This document shows positions 1 to 7,843 of a DNA stretch of 21,870 nucleotides, piece by piece (position 1 is the first letter of the stretch; the number at the start of each line of letters is the position of its first letter). Source of the stretch: Alphaproteobacteria bacterium. GTDB lineage: Bacteria > Pseudomonadota > Alphaproteobacteria > Rhodobacterales > Rhodobacteraceae. The translations under genes were made by a program, and so were the position numbers. Location: the NCBI GenBank assembly GCA_024277955.1, contig JAJRUE010000298.1:1-21870 (forward strand), given 5' to 3'. The notes under the pieces were generated by a model, which was given only the letters and a program-made list of their open reading frames with translations, was not told where the DNA came from and did not search any database.

Positions 1-163
1 CAGCCCCGATCAGGTGGTCAAACATCTGCTTGACGAAGGCGTGGAAATCATCGAAGGCCCGGTTGAAAAGACCGGCGCCCTTGGCCCGATCACCTCGGTT
101 TACTTCAACGACCCCGACGGCAACCTGATCGAGGTTGCCTCTTGCGAAAGGGATGACCTGTGA
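1..163 (+). CDS. VOC/glyoxalase-family protein, C-terminal fragment
   Basis: Only the last 53 codons are in the window, read in the frame starting at base 2 and ending with TGA at 161-163. The visible end contains a segment near FNDPDGNLIEVAS. This is the typical final strand of vicinal oxygen chelate (glyoxalase/bleomycin-resistance/dioxygenase) domains, in which the Glu of the GNLIE segment is a metal ligand. Such proteins act as isomerases, dioxygenases or resistance proteins, and the substrate cannot be read from this fragment. Its stop overlaps the GTG start of the aldehyde dehydrogenase by four bases (GTGA), so the two are translationally coupled and probably serve one pathway. The family call is fairly safe; the function is not. 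Confidence 0.75.
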   Translation, partial: SPDQVVKHLLDEGVEIIEGPVEKTGALGPITSVYFNDPDGNLIEVASCERDDL

Positions 164-1548
164 AAACGCTGAAATGTATCTCTCCGATCGACGGTTCGCT
201 CTATGCCGAACGTCCGGTTCTCACCATGGCCGAGGCCGAGGCCACCGTCGCGCGCGCCCGCGCCGCGCAACCCGCCTGGGCCGCCCGGCCGCTGAAAGAA
301 CGCATCGCGCTGGTGCGCGCCGCCGTCGCCCGCGTCGGCGAGATGAACGATGAAATCGTGCCCGAACTGGCCTGGCAGATGGGCCGCCCGGTGCGCTACG
401 GCGGCGAGTTTCGCGGCTTTGACGAACGCGCCAGCTACATGGCCGATATCGCCCCCGCCGCACTGGCCGACATCCCCGTCAGCGACGACGCCGAATACGC
501 CCGCTATATCAAGCGCGTGCCCCACGGCGTCGTCTTTGTCGTCGCTCCCTGGAACTACCCCTGGATGACCGCGATCAACACCGTGGCGCCTGCGCTGATC
601 GCCGGCAACACGGTGCTGCTGAAACACGCGACCCAGACCCTGCTGGTGGGCGAACGCATGGCCCGCGCCTTTCACGAGGCGGGCATTCCCGAAAACGTGT
701 TCCAGAACGTCTTTCTGGATCACGAAACCACCTCGGGGCTGATCGGCGCGGGGTCGTTCGATTTCCTCAACTTCACCGGCTCGGTGGGCGGCGGCAAGGC
801 GATGGAACGCGCAGCCGCCGGCACCTTCACCGGCATGGGGCTGGAGCTTGGCGGCAAGGATCCGGGCTATGTGATGGAAGACGCCGACCTGGACGCGGCG
901 GTGGAAACGCTGATGGATGGGGCGCTGTTCAACTCGGGCCAATGCTGTTGCGGGATCGAACGCATCTACGTGGTGGAAAGCCTGTTCGAGACCTTCGTGG
1001 AAAAGGCCGTGGCGTTGACCAACCAGCAGAAACTGGGCAACCCGCTGGATGAGGAAACCACCCTTGGCCCGATGGCGGCGAAACGCTTTGCCGACGAGGT
1101 GCGCGCCCAGACCGCCGAGGCCATCGCCGCCGGGGCGCGCGCCCTGATCGACCCGGCGAACTTTCCGCAGGACGACGGCGGCACCTACCTGATGCCGCAG
1201 ATTCTGGTAAACGTGACCCACGACATGCGGGTGATGCGCGACGAAAGCTTTGGCCCCGTGGTCGGCATCATGCCGGTCAAGGACGACGCCGAGGCGATCG
1301 CGCTGATGAACGACAGCGAGTTCGGGCTGACCGCCTCGCTCTGGACGAACGATATCGAGCGGGCGCGCCGGATCGGCGATCAGCTTGAAACCGGCACCGT
1401 CTTCATGAACCGCGCCGACTATGTGGACCCGGGCCTGTGCTGGACCGGTTGCAAGAACACCGGGCGCGGCGGCGGCCTGTCGGTGATCGGCTACCACAAC
1501 CTGACGCGCCCGAAATCCTACCACCTTAAGAAACTGAAAAAGGCCTGA
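160..1548 (+). CDS. NAD(P)-dependent aldehyde dehydrogenase
   Basis: A 462-residue aldehyde dehydrogenase superfamily member, which would oxidise an aldehyde to the acid with NAD(P)+. Family residues are present: the PWNYPW segment with Asn132, Lys155 of the cofactor site, general base Glu229 in LELGGKDP, and nucleophile Cys263 in a run of three cysteines (GQCCCG, 260-265). The length is normal to slightly short, and the C-terminus is Lys-rich. The start is GTG at 160, overlapping the previous stop; this gives the expected N-terminus, and no in-frame ATG lies near it. The iron alcohol dehydrogenase follows after 3 bases, so an alcohol-to-aldehyde-to-acid sequence is inferred. The natural substrate is unknown. 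Confidence 0.92.
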   Translation: MKTLKCISPIDGSLYAERPVLTMAEAEATVARARAAQPAWAARPLKERIALVRAAVARVGEMNDEIVPELAWQMGRPVRYGGEFRGFDERASYMADIAPAALADIPVSDDAEYARYIKRVPHGVVFVVAPWNYPWMTAINTVAPALIAGNTVLLKHATQTLLVGERMARAFHEAGIPENVFQNVFLDHETTSGLIGAGSFDFLNFTGSVGGGKAMERAAAGTFTGMGLELGGKDPGYVMEDADLDAAVETLMDGALFNSGQCCCGIERIYVVESLFETFVEKAVALTNQQKLGNPLDEETTLGPMAAKRFADEVRAQTAEAIAAGARALIDPANFPQDDGGTYLMPQILVNVTHDMRVMRDESFGPVVGIMPVKDDAEAIALMNDSEFGLTASLWTNDIERARRIGDQLETGTVFMNRADYVDPGLCWTGCKNTGRGGGLSVIGYHNLTRPKSYHLKKLKKA

Positions 1549-1551
1549 GCC

Positions 1552-2697
1552 ATGACCCTGAGTGCAAACTGGTCCTACCCCACCGCCATCCGTTTCGGCG
1601 CCGGGCGCATTTCCGAGATCGCCGACGCCTGTGCGCAGGCCGGCATGAAAAAGCCGCTGCTGGTCACCGACAAGGGGCTGGCGGACCTGCCGATCACCCA
1701 AGCGACGCTGGACCTGCTGGACGCCGCCGGGCTGGGGCGCGCGATGTTTTCCGAAGTTGATCCGAACCCGAACGAAAAGAACCTGGACGCCGGGGTGGCC
1801 GCCTACAAGGCCGGCGGGCACGACGGGGTGATCGCCTTTGGCGGCGGCTCGGGGCTGGATCTGGGCAAGATGGTCGCCTTCATGGCGGGCCAGCCCCGCC
1901 CGGTCTGGGATTTCGAAGACGTGGACGACTGGTGGACGCGCGCCGATGCCGACGCCATCGCCCCGATCATCGCCGTGCCGACCACTGCCGGGACCGGATC
2001 GGAAGTGGGGCGGGCCTCTGTGATCACAAACAGCGAAACCCATGTGAAAAAGATCATCTTTCACCCCAAGGTGCTGCCGACCATCGTTATCGCCGACCCG
2101 GAACTGACCGTTGGCATGCCCCCTGTGATCACAGTCGGCACCGGTATGGATGCCTTTGCCCACTGCCTTGAGGCCTTTTCCTCACCGCATTTCCACCCGA
2201 TGAGCCAGGGGATCGCGCTGGAAGGCATGCGGCTGGTGCAGGAAAACCTGCCGATTGTCGCCAGGGACGGCGGCAACATCGAAGCCCGCGGCAAGATGAT
2301 GGTGGCCGCCGCCATGGGCGCTGTGGCCTTTCAAAAGGGGCTTGGCGCGATCCACGCGATCAGCCACCCCATCGGCGCGGTTTACAACACGCATCACGGC
2401 ATGACCAACGCGGTGGTGATGCCCCCGGTTCTGCGCATGAACCGCCCGGCGATCGAAACCCGCATTGCGCGCGCGGCCGCCTATATGGGGATCGAGGGCG
2501 GCTTTGACGGGTTCTACGACTACGTGCTGGAACTGCGCGCCAGCCTCGGCGTGCCGGACCGTTTGCGCGACCTGGGCGTGGGCAGCGACCGGATCGACGA
2601 ACTGGTAGAGATGGCGCTGCAAGACCCCAGCGTCGGCGGCAACCCGGTGGCGATGACCGCCGAAAACACGCGCGCCTTGTTCGAAGCCTCGATCTGA
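1552..2697 (+). CDS. iron-containing (group III) alcohol dehydrogenase
   Basis: A 381-residue protein of the Fe-ADH family (NAD-dependent, oxidising a primary alcohol or reducing an aldehyde). The nucleotide-binding GGGSGLD motif lies at 97-103, and the family signature PTTAGTGSE at about 143-151. The four metal ligands of the family are all visible: Asp200 (TGMD), His204, His268 (GAIHAI) and His282 (THHG), so the enzyme should be active. The length is typical. ATG at 1552 lies three bases after the aldehyde dehydrogenase stop, which indicates co-transcription. The likely role is the first oxidation step feeding the aldehyde dehydrogenase, or the reverse reduction; this is inferred from position only. 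Confidence 0.92.
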   Translation: MTLSANWSYPTAIRFGAGRISEIADACAQAGMKKPLLVTDKGLADLPITQATLDLLDAAGLGRAMFSEVDPNPNEKNLDAGVAAYKAGGHDGVIAFGGGSGLDLGKMVAFMAGQPRPVWDFEDVDDWWTRADADAIAPIIAVPTTAGTGSEVGRASVITNSETHVKKIIFHPKVLPTIVIADPELTVGMPPVITVGTGMDAFAHCLEAFSSPHFHPMSQGIALEGMRLVQENLPIVARDGGNIEARGKMMVAAAMGAVAFQKGLGAIHAISHPIGAVYNTHHGMTNAVVMPPVLRMNRPAIETRIARAAAYMGIEGGFDGFYDYVLELRASLGVPDRLRDLGVGSDRIDELVEMALQDPSVGGNPVAMTAENTRALFEASI

Positions 2698-2755
2698 GCC
2701 ACAGTTTGCCGCAGGGGCGACGCGCCCTGGTGAAACGGCAATTTGGGGGGCTGGG

Positions 2756-4282
2756 ATGAATCCGGCGGTCTGGCTTGTGCGAACGGCAATCCGGGCGCCC
2801 GGGGCGCCGGCGCTGATGCGCGGCACGCGCGTGATGTCGGACTACGCCGGTTTCGCCCGCGCCGCCGCGGGCATCGGCGCGGCGCTGCGCGCGCGTGGCA
2901 TCGCGCCCGGCGATCGGGTGGCGATCTTCATGTCGAACGCCCCCGAATACCTGGAAGCCCTCTATGGCATCTGGTTCGCCGGCGCCGTCGCGGTACCCAT
3001 CAACGGCAAGCTGCATGTCCGGGAAACCGCGTAGATCCTCGAGGATACCGGCGCCAGACTGGCCTTTGTTTCGGACAGGCTGCGCGGTGGGCTCGACGAG
3101 CTCGCCCCTCGGGCGGCGATCGTCGCGCCCGACCGGTCCGGCTTTGCCGCCATGCGCGCCACCGACCCGCTGCCCGCCCCGTATCCGATGGCGGCCGGCG
3201 ACATGGCCTGGCTGTTCTACACCTCGGGCACCACCGGGCGGCCCAAGGGGGTGATGATCACCGCCGGCAACCTGCAGGCGATGACGCTTTGCTATTTCGC
3301 CGATGTCGACGAGGTCCGCGCACAGGACGCGATCCTGTATGCCGCCCCCATGTCGCATGGCGCGGGGCTCTACAACTTCATGCACGTTCTGCGCGGCGCA
3401 CGCCACGCGGTGCCCGAAAGCGGCGCATTCGACGCGACCGAGATCCTGGAGCTTGCGCCCCGGCTGGGGTCGGTGTCGATGTTCGCCGCCCCGACCATGG
3501 TGCGCCTGCTGGTCGACCAGGCCAGGGCGCAGGGCAGCACCGGCGAAGGGCTGCGCACGATTTCCTATGCCGGCGGGCCGATGTATCTGGCCGATATCAT
3601 CGACGCGGTCGAACAGATGGGGCCGCGTTTCGTGCAGGTCTATGGGCAGGGCGAATGCCCGATGGCGATCACCGCCCTTTCACGCGCCGATATCGCCGAT
3701 CGCACGCATCCGCGCTGGCGCGAACGCCTGGGCTCGGTGGGCCGCGCGCAAAGCGCCGTCGAACTGCGCGTCGTGGATGAAGCCGGGCACGACATGCCCA
3801 CCGGCGAAACCGGCGAGATCGTCGTCAGGGGCGCCCCGGTGATGGCCGGCTACTGGAACAACCCGCAGGCCACCGCGAACACCCTGAAGGACGGCTGGCT
3901 GTGGACCGGCGACATGGGGGCGCTGGACGCCGAGGGATACCTGACGCTCAGGGACCGCTCCAAGGACATGATCATCTCGGGCGGTGCGAACATCTACCCG
4001 CGCGAGGTGGAAGAGGTCTTGCTGCTGCACCCGCAGGTGCACGAAGTGGCCGTGGTCGGCAGGGCGCATCCGACCTGGGGCGAAGAGGTGGTGGCCTTTG
4101 TCGTCGCCACCACGCCGGGCGGCGCCCCCGACACGGCAGAGCTGGACAGCCTGTGCCTGGAACATATCGCCCGCTTCAAGCGACCGCGCGCCTATCGCTT
4201 TGTCGAGACGCTTCCAAAGAACAACTACGGCAAGGTCGTCAAGGCGCAGCTGCGCGAACAGCTTGCGCAGGCGCAGACCTGA
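2756..4282 (+). pseudogene. AMP-forming acyl-CoA synthetase interrupted by one amber stop
   Basis: Reading from ATG 2756 gives 92 codons, then TAG at 3032-3034. The same frame continues open to TGA at 4280-4282, for 508 codons in all, the normal length of this ligase family. The part before the stop has the usual N-terminal ligase features (GDRVAIFMSNAPEYLE, then a GIWFAGAVAVPIN segment). The part after carries the P-loop-like YTSGTTGRPKG at about 155-165, YGQGE, the TGD hinge, RDRSKDMI and the C-terminal catalytic lysine in PKNNYGK (Lys493). Everything but one codon looks intact, so this is a fresh nonsense mutation or a sequencing error. Restart at ATG 3152 would lose 132 residues. When intact it would activate a carboxylic acid to its CoA thioester, a logical third step after the two dehydrogenases. 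A GGGGGG stretch precedes the ATG. Confidence 0.85.
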
Positions 4283-4297
4283 GCGGATGGCCCTGTT

Positions 4298-4567
4298 CTA
4301 GTGAAGCCGCGACAGCCGTTCGAGAAACGGATCGTCGGCAATGTCGCGCGCCCTGCCTTGGGCAAAGATCGACCCGGTCCTGGCCGCGACCTTCGCCGCG
4401 ACCGGCGTTTTCGCCTTGGGGCGGCGGGCAACGGCGGTGCCGCAGGCGGGTATCTGGTAGATCTCGCCCATCGGCCGGGCCGGCGACGGCGCTTGCGGCC
4501 GATGGCCGGTGCCGGCCGGCAGCAGGATCTGGCCGGTAAGAATAGGCGGGTTGGTCGCGGTCTTCAT
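4298..4567 (-). CDS. small protein of unknown function (89 aa)
   Basis: I do not recognise this 89-residue protein. The case for a real gene is the GGAGGG Shine-Dalgarno sequence six bases before ATG (4567), a frame open to TAG at 4298-4300, and a tail-to-tail position 15 bases from the ligase end with nothing else occupying the strand. The product is rich in Ala, Pro, Arg and Lys, with no membrane segment or signal peptide. A central PMGEIYQIPACGTAV stretch has one cysteine, a basic linker follows (RRPKAKTP), and the end is DDPFLERLSRLH, possibly a short amphipathic helix. Longer upstream starts in this frame have no comparable ribosome binding site. Real gene: likely; function: unknown. Confidence 0.6.
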   Translation of the reverse strand: MKTATNPPILTGQILLPAGTGHRPQAPSPARPMGEIYQIPACGTAVARRPKAKTPVAAKVAARTGSIFAQGRARDIADDPFLERLSRLH

Positions 4568-4846
4568 GGTTTTCCCTCCGGTGCCGGGAAAGGATAGACT
4601 CGGAACCGGGCGAAATTTGGGCAGCCGCGCGCGCAGGACATACCGGGCGGCAGACAAAGCGCCAGGGCTGCGCCAGCAAGCCGCCGTGCCACGCATTGCC
4701 ACGCCACGCGGGCCGTCATGATCAGGGGGAAATGGCGCGCTTCCAAGGCGCAACTTCGAACGCGCAAACCCGCGACTGCGGCCCGGTGCCACTGCACCGC
4801 CCCCGCGGAGGTGATGAGCAAAGCGAAACTGGCGTGAGCGAAATAA
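4568..4846. other. intergenic stretch without a recognisable gene
   Basis: This lies between the start of the 89-residue protein and the 3' end of tRNA-Arg, both on the minus strand. It must carry the promoter of the small gene and the tRNA 3' trailer. I see no convincing coding frame with a ribosome binding site and no hairpin with a T-run. Confidence 0.5.
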
Positions 4847-4923
4847 TGGCGCGCTGGGGAGGATTCGAACCCCCGACCCCTTGATTCGTAGTCAAGTACT
4901 CTATCCAGCTGAGCTACCAGCGC
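4847..4923 (-). tRNA. tRNA-Arg (anticodon ACG)
   Basis: Read on the minus strand the 77 nt fold as a complete cloverleaf. The acceptor stem is GCGCTGG paired with CCAGCGC. The D-stem is GCTC/GAGT. The anticodon stem is CTTGA/TCAAG with loop CTACGAA, giving anticodon ACG (wobble A expected to be edited to inosine). The T-arm is GGGGG-TTCGAAT-CCTCC. The discriminator base is G, and the 3' CCA is encoded at 4849-4847. The tRNA would read CGU, CGC and CGA arginine codons. It stands alone, between an orphan histidine-kinase gene and a small hypothetical gene. No integrase and no second copy of its 3' end are visible. Confidence 0.97.
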
Positions 4924-4936
4924 GCGGACAGGCGCC

Positions 4937-4965
4937 GATGTAGCCCCACCGGCGGCGCTTTGCAA
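4937..4965 (-). promoter_or_regulatory. candidate sigma-70 promoter of tRNA-Arg
   Basis: On the minus strand TTGCAA (4965-4960) and TACATC (4942-4937) are separated by exactly 17 bases and lie about 14 bases before the mature tRNA 5' end. The boxes are moderate matches to TTGACA and TATAAT. Spacing and position favour a dedicated tRNA promoter just after the histidine-kinase stop codon. Confidence 0.5.
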
Positions 4966-4973
4966 GGGCAGAA

Positions 4974-6380
4974 TTACTCTGCCGCTTCATCCAGCACCGC
5001 AATCGTGCGCGGCAGGTAAATCGCGAACTGTGTGCCCTGCGGCCCGGTCGCCAGAAGTTCCAGCCGCCCACCGTGGCCGCGCACCAGTTCGGCCGCAATC
5101 GCCAGCCCCAGACCATGCCCGCCCTTGCGCGCGCCGCCCTGGAACGGCTGGAACAGATGTTCGCGCGCCTTTTCCGGCAGGCCGGGGCCGGTATCGCTGA
5201 CCAGAATCGTCCAGTTGTCTTCGTCTTCGCGCGCGCTGACCAGGATTTCGCCCGGTTGGGCGCTGGTCGCGATTGCCTGGCGGGCGTTGCGAATCAGGTT
5301 GGAAAGCACCCGGTACAGCTGTTCGGGATCGGCCCGCACCACCAGACCCGGCGCAATGTCGACCCGGTAGGTCAGCGCACGATCCTGGCTTTGCAGCTGT
5401 TCGCTTTCGATCACGTCCTGCACCACGTCGCCCAGCGCGATCCGGTCAAGCGTTGGCGGGGGTTCTTCCGCCTTGCCAAAGGCCAGCGTCGATTCGCACA
5501 GCGACACCGCGCGCGAAATCGAGTTCAGCAGCTTGGGCACGACCCGCCGCACGCCGGGGTCGGCGCTTTGTTCCATCCGGTCGGCAAAAAGCTGGGCGGT
5601 GGTCAGGATGTTGCGCAGATCGTGGCTGACCTTGGCCACGGCGCTGCCCAGCTGGGCCAGGCGTTCCTTTTGGCGCAGCGCGCCCGTCAACTGCTGCTGC
5701 ATCGAACGCAGCGCGGTTTCGGCTTCGCGAAGCTCCTCGACACCGGCCGAAGGGGTGATGATGCGCCGGGCGTCCTCGGGCGCTTCGGAATACGAGGTCA
5801 TGGCGTTCACCACCCGCTTGATCGGCTTGACGATAAAGTGGCGCACCGCGAAAAACAGCAGGAACGCCGTCAGGATCGAAATCACCGCCGACAGCGCGAG
5901 GATGCGCAGCCCATAGTCGATCATGGCGGCGCGCAGCGGCCCCGAGGCCATGGTGACCTCGATCAGCAGCCCGGCTTCCTTGACCGGGGTGCCGATCACC
6001 CGGATGGTGTGGTTTTCCGGCGTCAGCAGGCAGTCGATCGCATCCATGATCAGCGTCCATGCGCCGGGGTCGCGCAGATCGTAGGTTGCGGTGATCGGCG
6101 TCGGGATCGGCGAGGACAGCATCAGCTGGCGCACCTGGTCGCGCGCCAGCACCACGTTGAACACGCCGGCGTTCTTCAGCAGTTCCTTTTCCAGCTCGTC
6201 ATCGATCATGTCGGTGGCCAGAAGCGCCAGCGACGCGATCTGGGCGCGTTCGAGGCGCAACAGCAGATAGTCCTGCCGGAACCGCGCCACCGACGGCACG
6301 AAGATCAGCACTTCGGCCAGCATCACAAAGACCGTGGTCAGGATCAGGAACCGGCCAGAGAGGGTGTTCAGAAACTTCAT
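4974..6380 (-). CDS. membrane sensor histidine kinase
   Basis: A 468-residue sensor kinase. The first membrane helix is at about 8-30, followed by an extracytoplasmic sensor segment (about 31-155) that I cannot assign to a known fold. A second helix at about 158-182 leads into a HAMP-like linker. The dimerisation/phosphoacceptor helix has KVSHDLRN with His253. The ATPase domain has the N box NLIRNARQ (361-368), G1 DTGPG (396-400) and G2 GHGLGLAIA (421-429). All catalytic elements are present. ATG 6380 was chosen because the first membrane helix follows directly; upstream in-frame codons give an unlikely Cys-rich extension. No response regulator is adjacent, so the partner is elsewhere. It is the last gene of an apparent three-gene operon, 46 bases after the flavoprotein gene, so its signal may concern redox or membrane state (inference). 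Confidence 0.88.
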   Translation of the reverse strand: MKFLNTLSGRFLILTTVFVMLAEVLIFVPSVARFRQDYLLLRLERAQIASLALLATDMIDDELEKELLKNAGVFNVVLARDQVRQLMLSSPIPTPITATYDLRDPGAWTLIMDAIDCLLTPENHTIRVIGTPVKEAGLLIEVTMASGPLRAAMIDYGLRILALSAVISILTAFLLFFAVRHFIVKPIKRVVNAMTSYSEAPEDARRIITPSAGVEELREAETALRSMQQQLTGALRQKERLAQLGSAVAKVSHDLRNILTTAQLFADRMEQSADPGVRRVVPKLLNSISRAVSLCESTLAFGKAEEPPPTLDRIALGDVVQDVIESEQLQSQDRALTYRVDIAPGLVVRADPEQLYRVLSNLIRNARQAIATSAQPGEILVSAREDEDNWTILVSDTGPGLPEKAREHLFQPFQGGARKGGHGLGLAIAAELVRGHGGRLELLATGPQGTQFAIYLPRTIAVLDEAAE

Positions 6381-6426
6381 TTTCCCAGTGTTGCCCACAC
6401 GTTTTACCCGCTCGGCGTCGCCAGGG

Positions 6427-7842
6427 TCAGGGCAGAACCTTCTGCACGAACCCGACGACGTTTCGCACAATAGCACTATCGAAGAGCCGAGGCGAGAAAT
6501 AGGCCCCCGCCGCGCGCTTGTTGATTTCGCCCAGCGTCGGATAGGGGGCGACCATCGCCGCCACCGCCGACATTTTCAGCCCGTTGGCCAGCGCCAGCGC
6601 CCAGATCTGGATCAGCTCGCCCGCCTGGGCGCCGACGATGCTGGCCCCGACCGGGCGGCCCTTGACCACCATCACCTTGATCAGACCCTCGGTCTGGCCG
6701 GTGGCAATGGCCCGGTCGTTTTCCGCGAAAGCAAAGCGCACCACCTCAAGCCGGTCGCCATGCCGCTTGCGGGCTTCGGTTTCGCTCAGGCCCACCTGGG
6801 CCAGTTCCGGGTCGGTGTAGGTCGCCCAGGGGATATGCGCGGTTCTTGCCTTCGACGGCAGCGCGAACAGCATCGAGCGGATGATCACACCCGCGTGGTA
6901 GCCCGCCATATGGGTGAACTGCAGGCTGCCCGCGACATCGCCGATCGCATAAACCCGCCGGTTGCTGGTGCGCAGGCCGGCATCGACGCGAATGGCGCGG
7001 TCGTGCTCGATGGCGGCTTCGTCCAGGCCCAGGCCCTCGATGTTCGCCTTGCGGCCCACCGCCATCAGCAGGTGGGTGCCGGCAAAGACGCGCCCGTCGG
7101 CGGTTTCGATCTCGATCGCCCCGGCGCGGCCGCGGATTTCCCTGGCCATCGCGTCTTCGGCGATCTCGACGCCTTCGGCGCGCAGCCGGTCCAGCACGAT
7201 GGCGGCCAGTTCCGGGTCGTCCTTGCCCAGCGCCTTGAAGCCTTCGATCACCGTCACGTCGCAGCCCAGCCGCCGGTGCGCCTGGGCCATTTCCATGCCG
7301 ATCGGCCCGCCACCGACCACCAGCAGGTGATCGGGCCTTTCGCGCAGATCAAAGATGGTTTCGTTGGTCTCGTAGGGCACCTTGTCCAGCCCCGGCACCG
7401 GCGGCACAAAGGGCGACGACCCGGTCGCGATCACGAAGCGGCGCGCGCGGATCACGGTGTCGCCGGCCTGCACCTCGGTCGGGGAAATGAACCGGCCGCG
7501 GGCGCGGATCACGTGAACACCCAGGCCTTCGAAGCGTTCCTGGCTGTCCACCGGGGCGATGGTTTCGATCACCCGCGCCACGTGGTCCTTGGCGGCGGCG
7601 TAATCGATCTGCGGCGGCATCGGGGTGATGCCGAAGGGCCCGCCGGTGGTCATGTCATGGGCGTGCTTGCCCGCCGCAAGCAGCGCCTTGGAGGGCACAC
7701 AGCCGTAGTTCAGGCAATCGCCGCCCATCTTGCCCGCTTCGATCAGCACCACGCGCGCGCCCATCTGCGCCGCGCCGGCCGCCACCGACAAGCCGCCCGA
7801 ACCGGCGCCGATGATGCAGATATCGGTCTTGATGCGTTCCAT
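6427..7842 (-). CDS. FAD/NAD(P) disulfide oxidoreductase, mercuric-reductase-like
   Basis: A 471-residue class I pyridine nucleotide-disulfide oxidoreductase (lipoamide dehydrogenase, glutathione reductase and mercuric reductase family). The FAD site GAGSGG is at 12-17, the redox-active disulfide Cys43/Cys48 in GGDCLNYGCVPSK, the NAD(P) site GGGPIG at 177-182, and the second FAD motif YAIGDVAG at 298-305. The dimer-interface motif, HPTxxE in lipoamide dehydrogenase, is YPTLGE here (434-439): the catalytic histidine is replaced by tyrosine, as at the corresponding place in mercuric reductase. The N-terminal metal-binding domain and C-terminal CysCys of true MerA are absent. It is therefore unlikely to be a lipoamide dehydrogenase, and the substrate is unknown. 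One base separates it from the TVP38-like gene. Confidence 0.88.
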   Translation of the reverse strand: MERIKTDICIIGAGSGGLSVAAGAAQMGARVVLIEAGKMGGDCLNYGCVPSKALLAAGKHAHDMTTGGPFGITPMPPQIDYAAAKDHVARVIETIAPVDSQERFEGLGVHVIRARGRFISPTEVQAGDTVIRARRFVIATGSSPFVPPVPGLDKVPYETNETIFDLRERPDHLLVVGGGPIGMEMAQAHRRLGCDVTVIEGFKALGKDDPELAAIVLDRLRAEGVEIAEDAMAREIRGRAGAIEIETADGRVFAGTHLLMAVGRKANIEGLGLDEAAIEHDRAIRVDAGLRTSNRRVYAIGDVAGSLQFTHMAGYHAGVIIRSMLFALPSKARTAHIPWATYTDPELAQVGLSETEARKRHGDRLEVVRFAFAENDRAIATGQTEGLIKVMVVKGRPVGASIVGAQAGELIQIWALALANGLKMSAVAAMVAPYPTLGEINKRAAGAYFSPRLFDSAIVRNVVGFVQKVLP

Positions 7843-7843
7843 C

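Noticed and set aside
100..2163. Long minus-strand open frame opposite the aldehyde and alcohol dehydrogenases
   Set aside because: Its His/Gly/Arg-rich composition and lack of any domain are typical of antisense shadow frames in GC-rich genes; the plus-strand genes have clear catalytic motifs.
3152..4282. Acyl-CoA ligase as a complete shorter gene starting at ATG 3152
   Set aside because: The upstream part in the same frame encodes the expected N-terminal ligase sequence, and ATG 3152 lacks a ribosome binding site; a nonsense-interrupted gene explains the data better.
4847..4923. tRNA-Arg as an attachment site for an integrated element
   Set aside because: No integrase, no duplicated tRNA 3' end and no phage genes are seen nearby.
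5073..6473. Long plus-strand open frame opposite the histidine kinase
   Set aside because: Shadow frame; kinase motifs are all on the minus strand.
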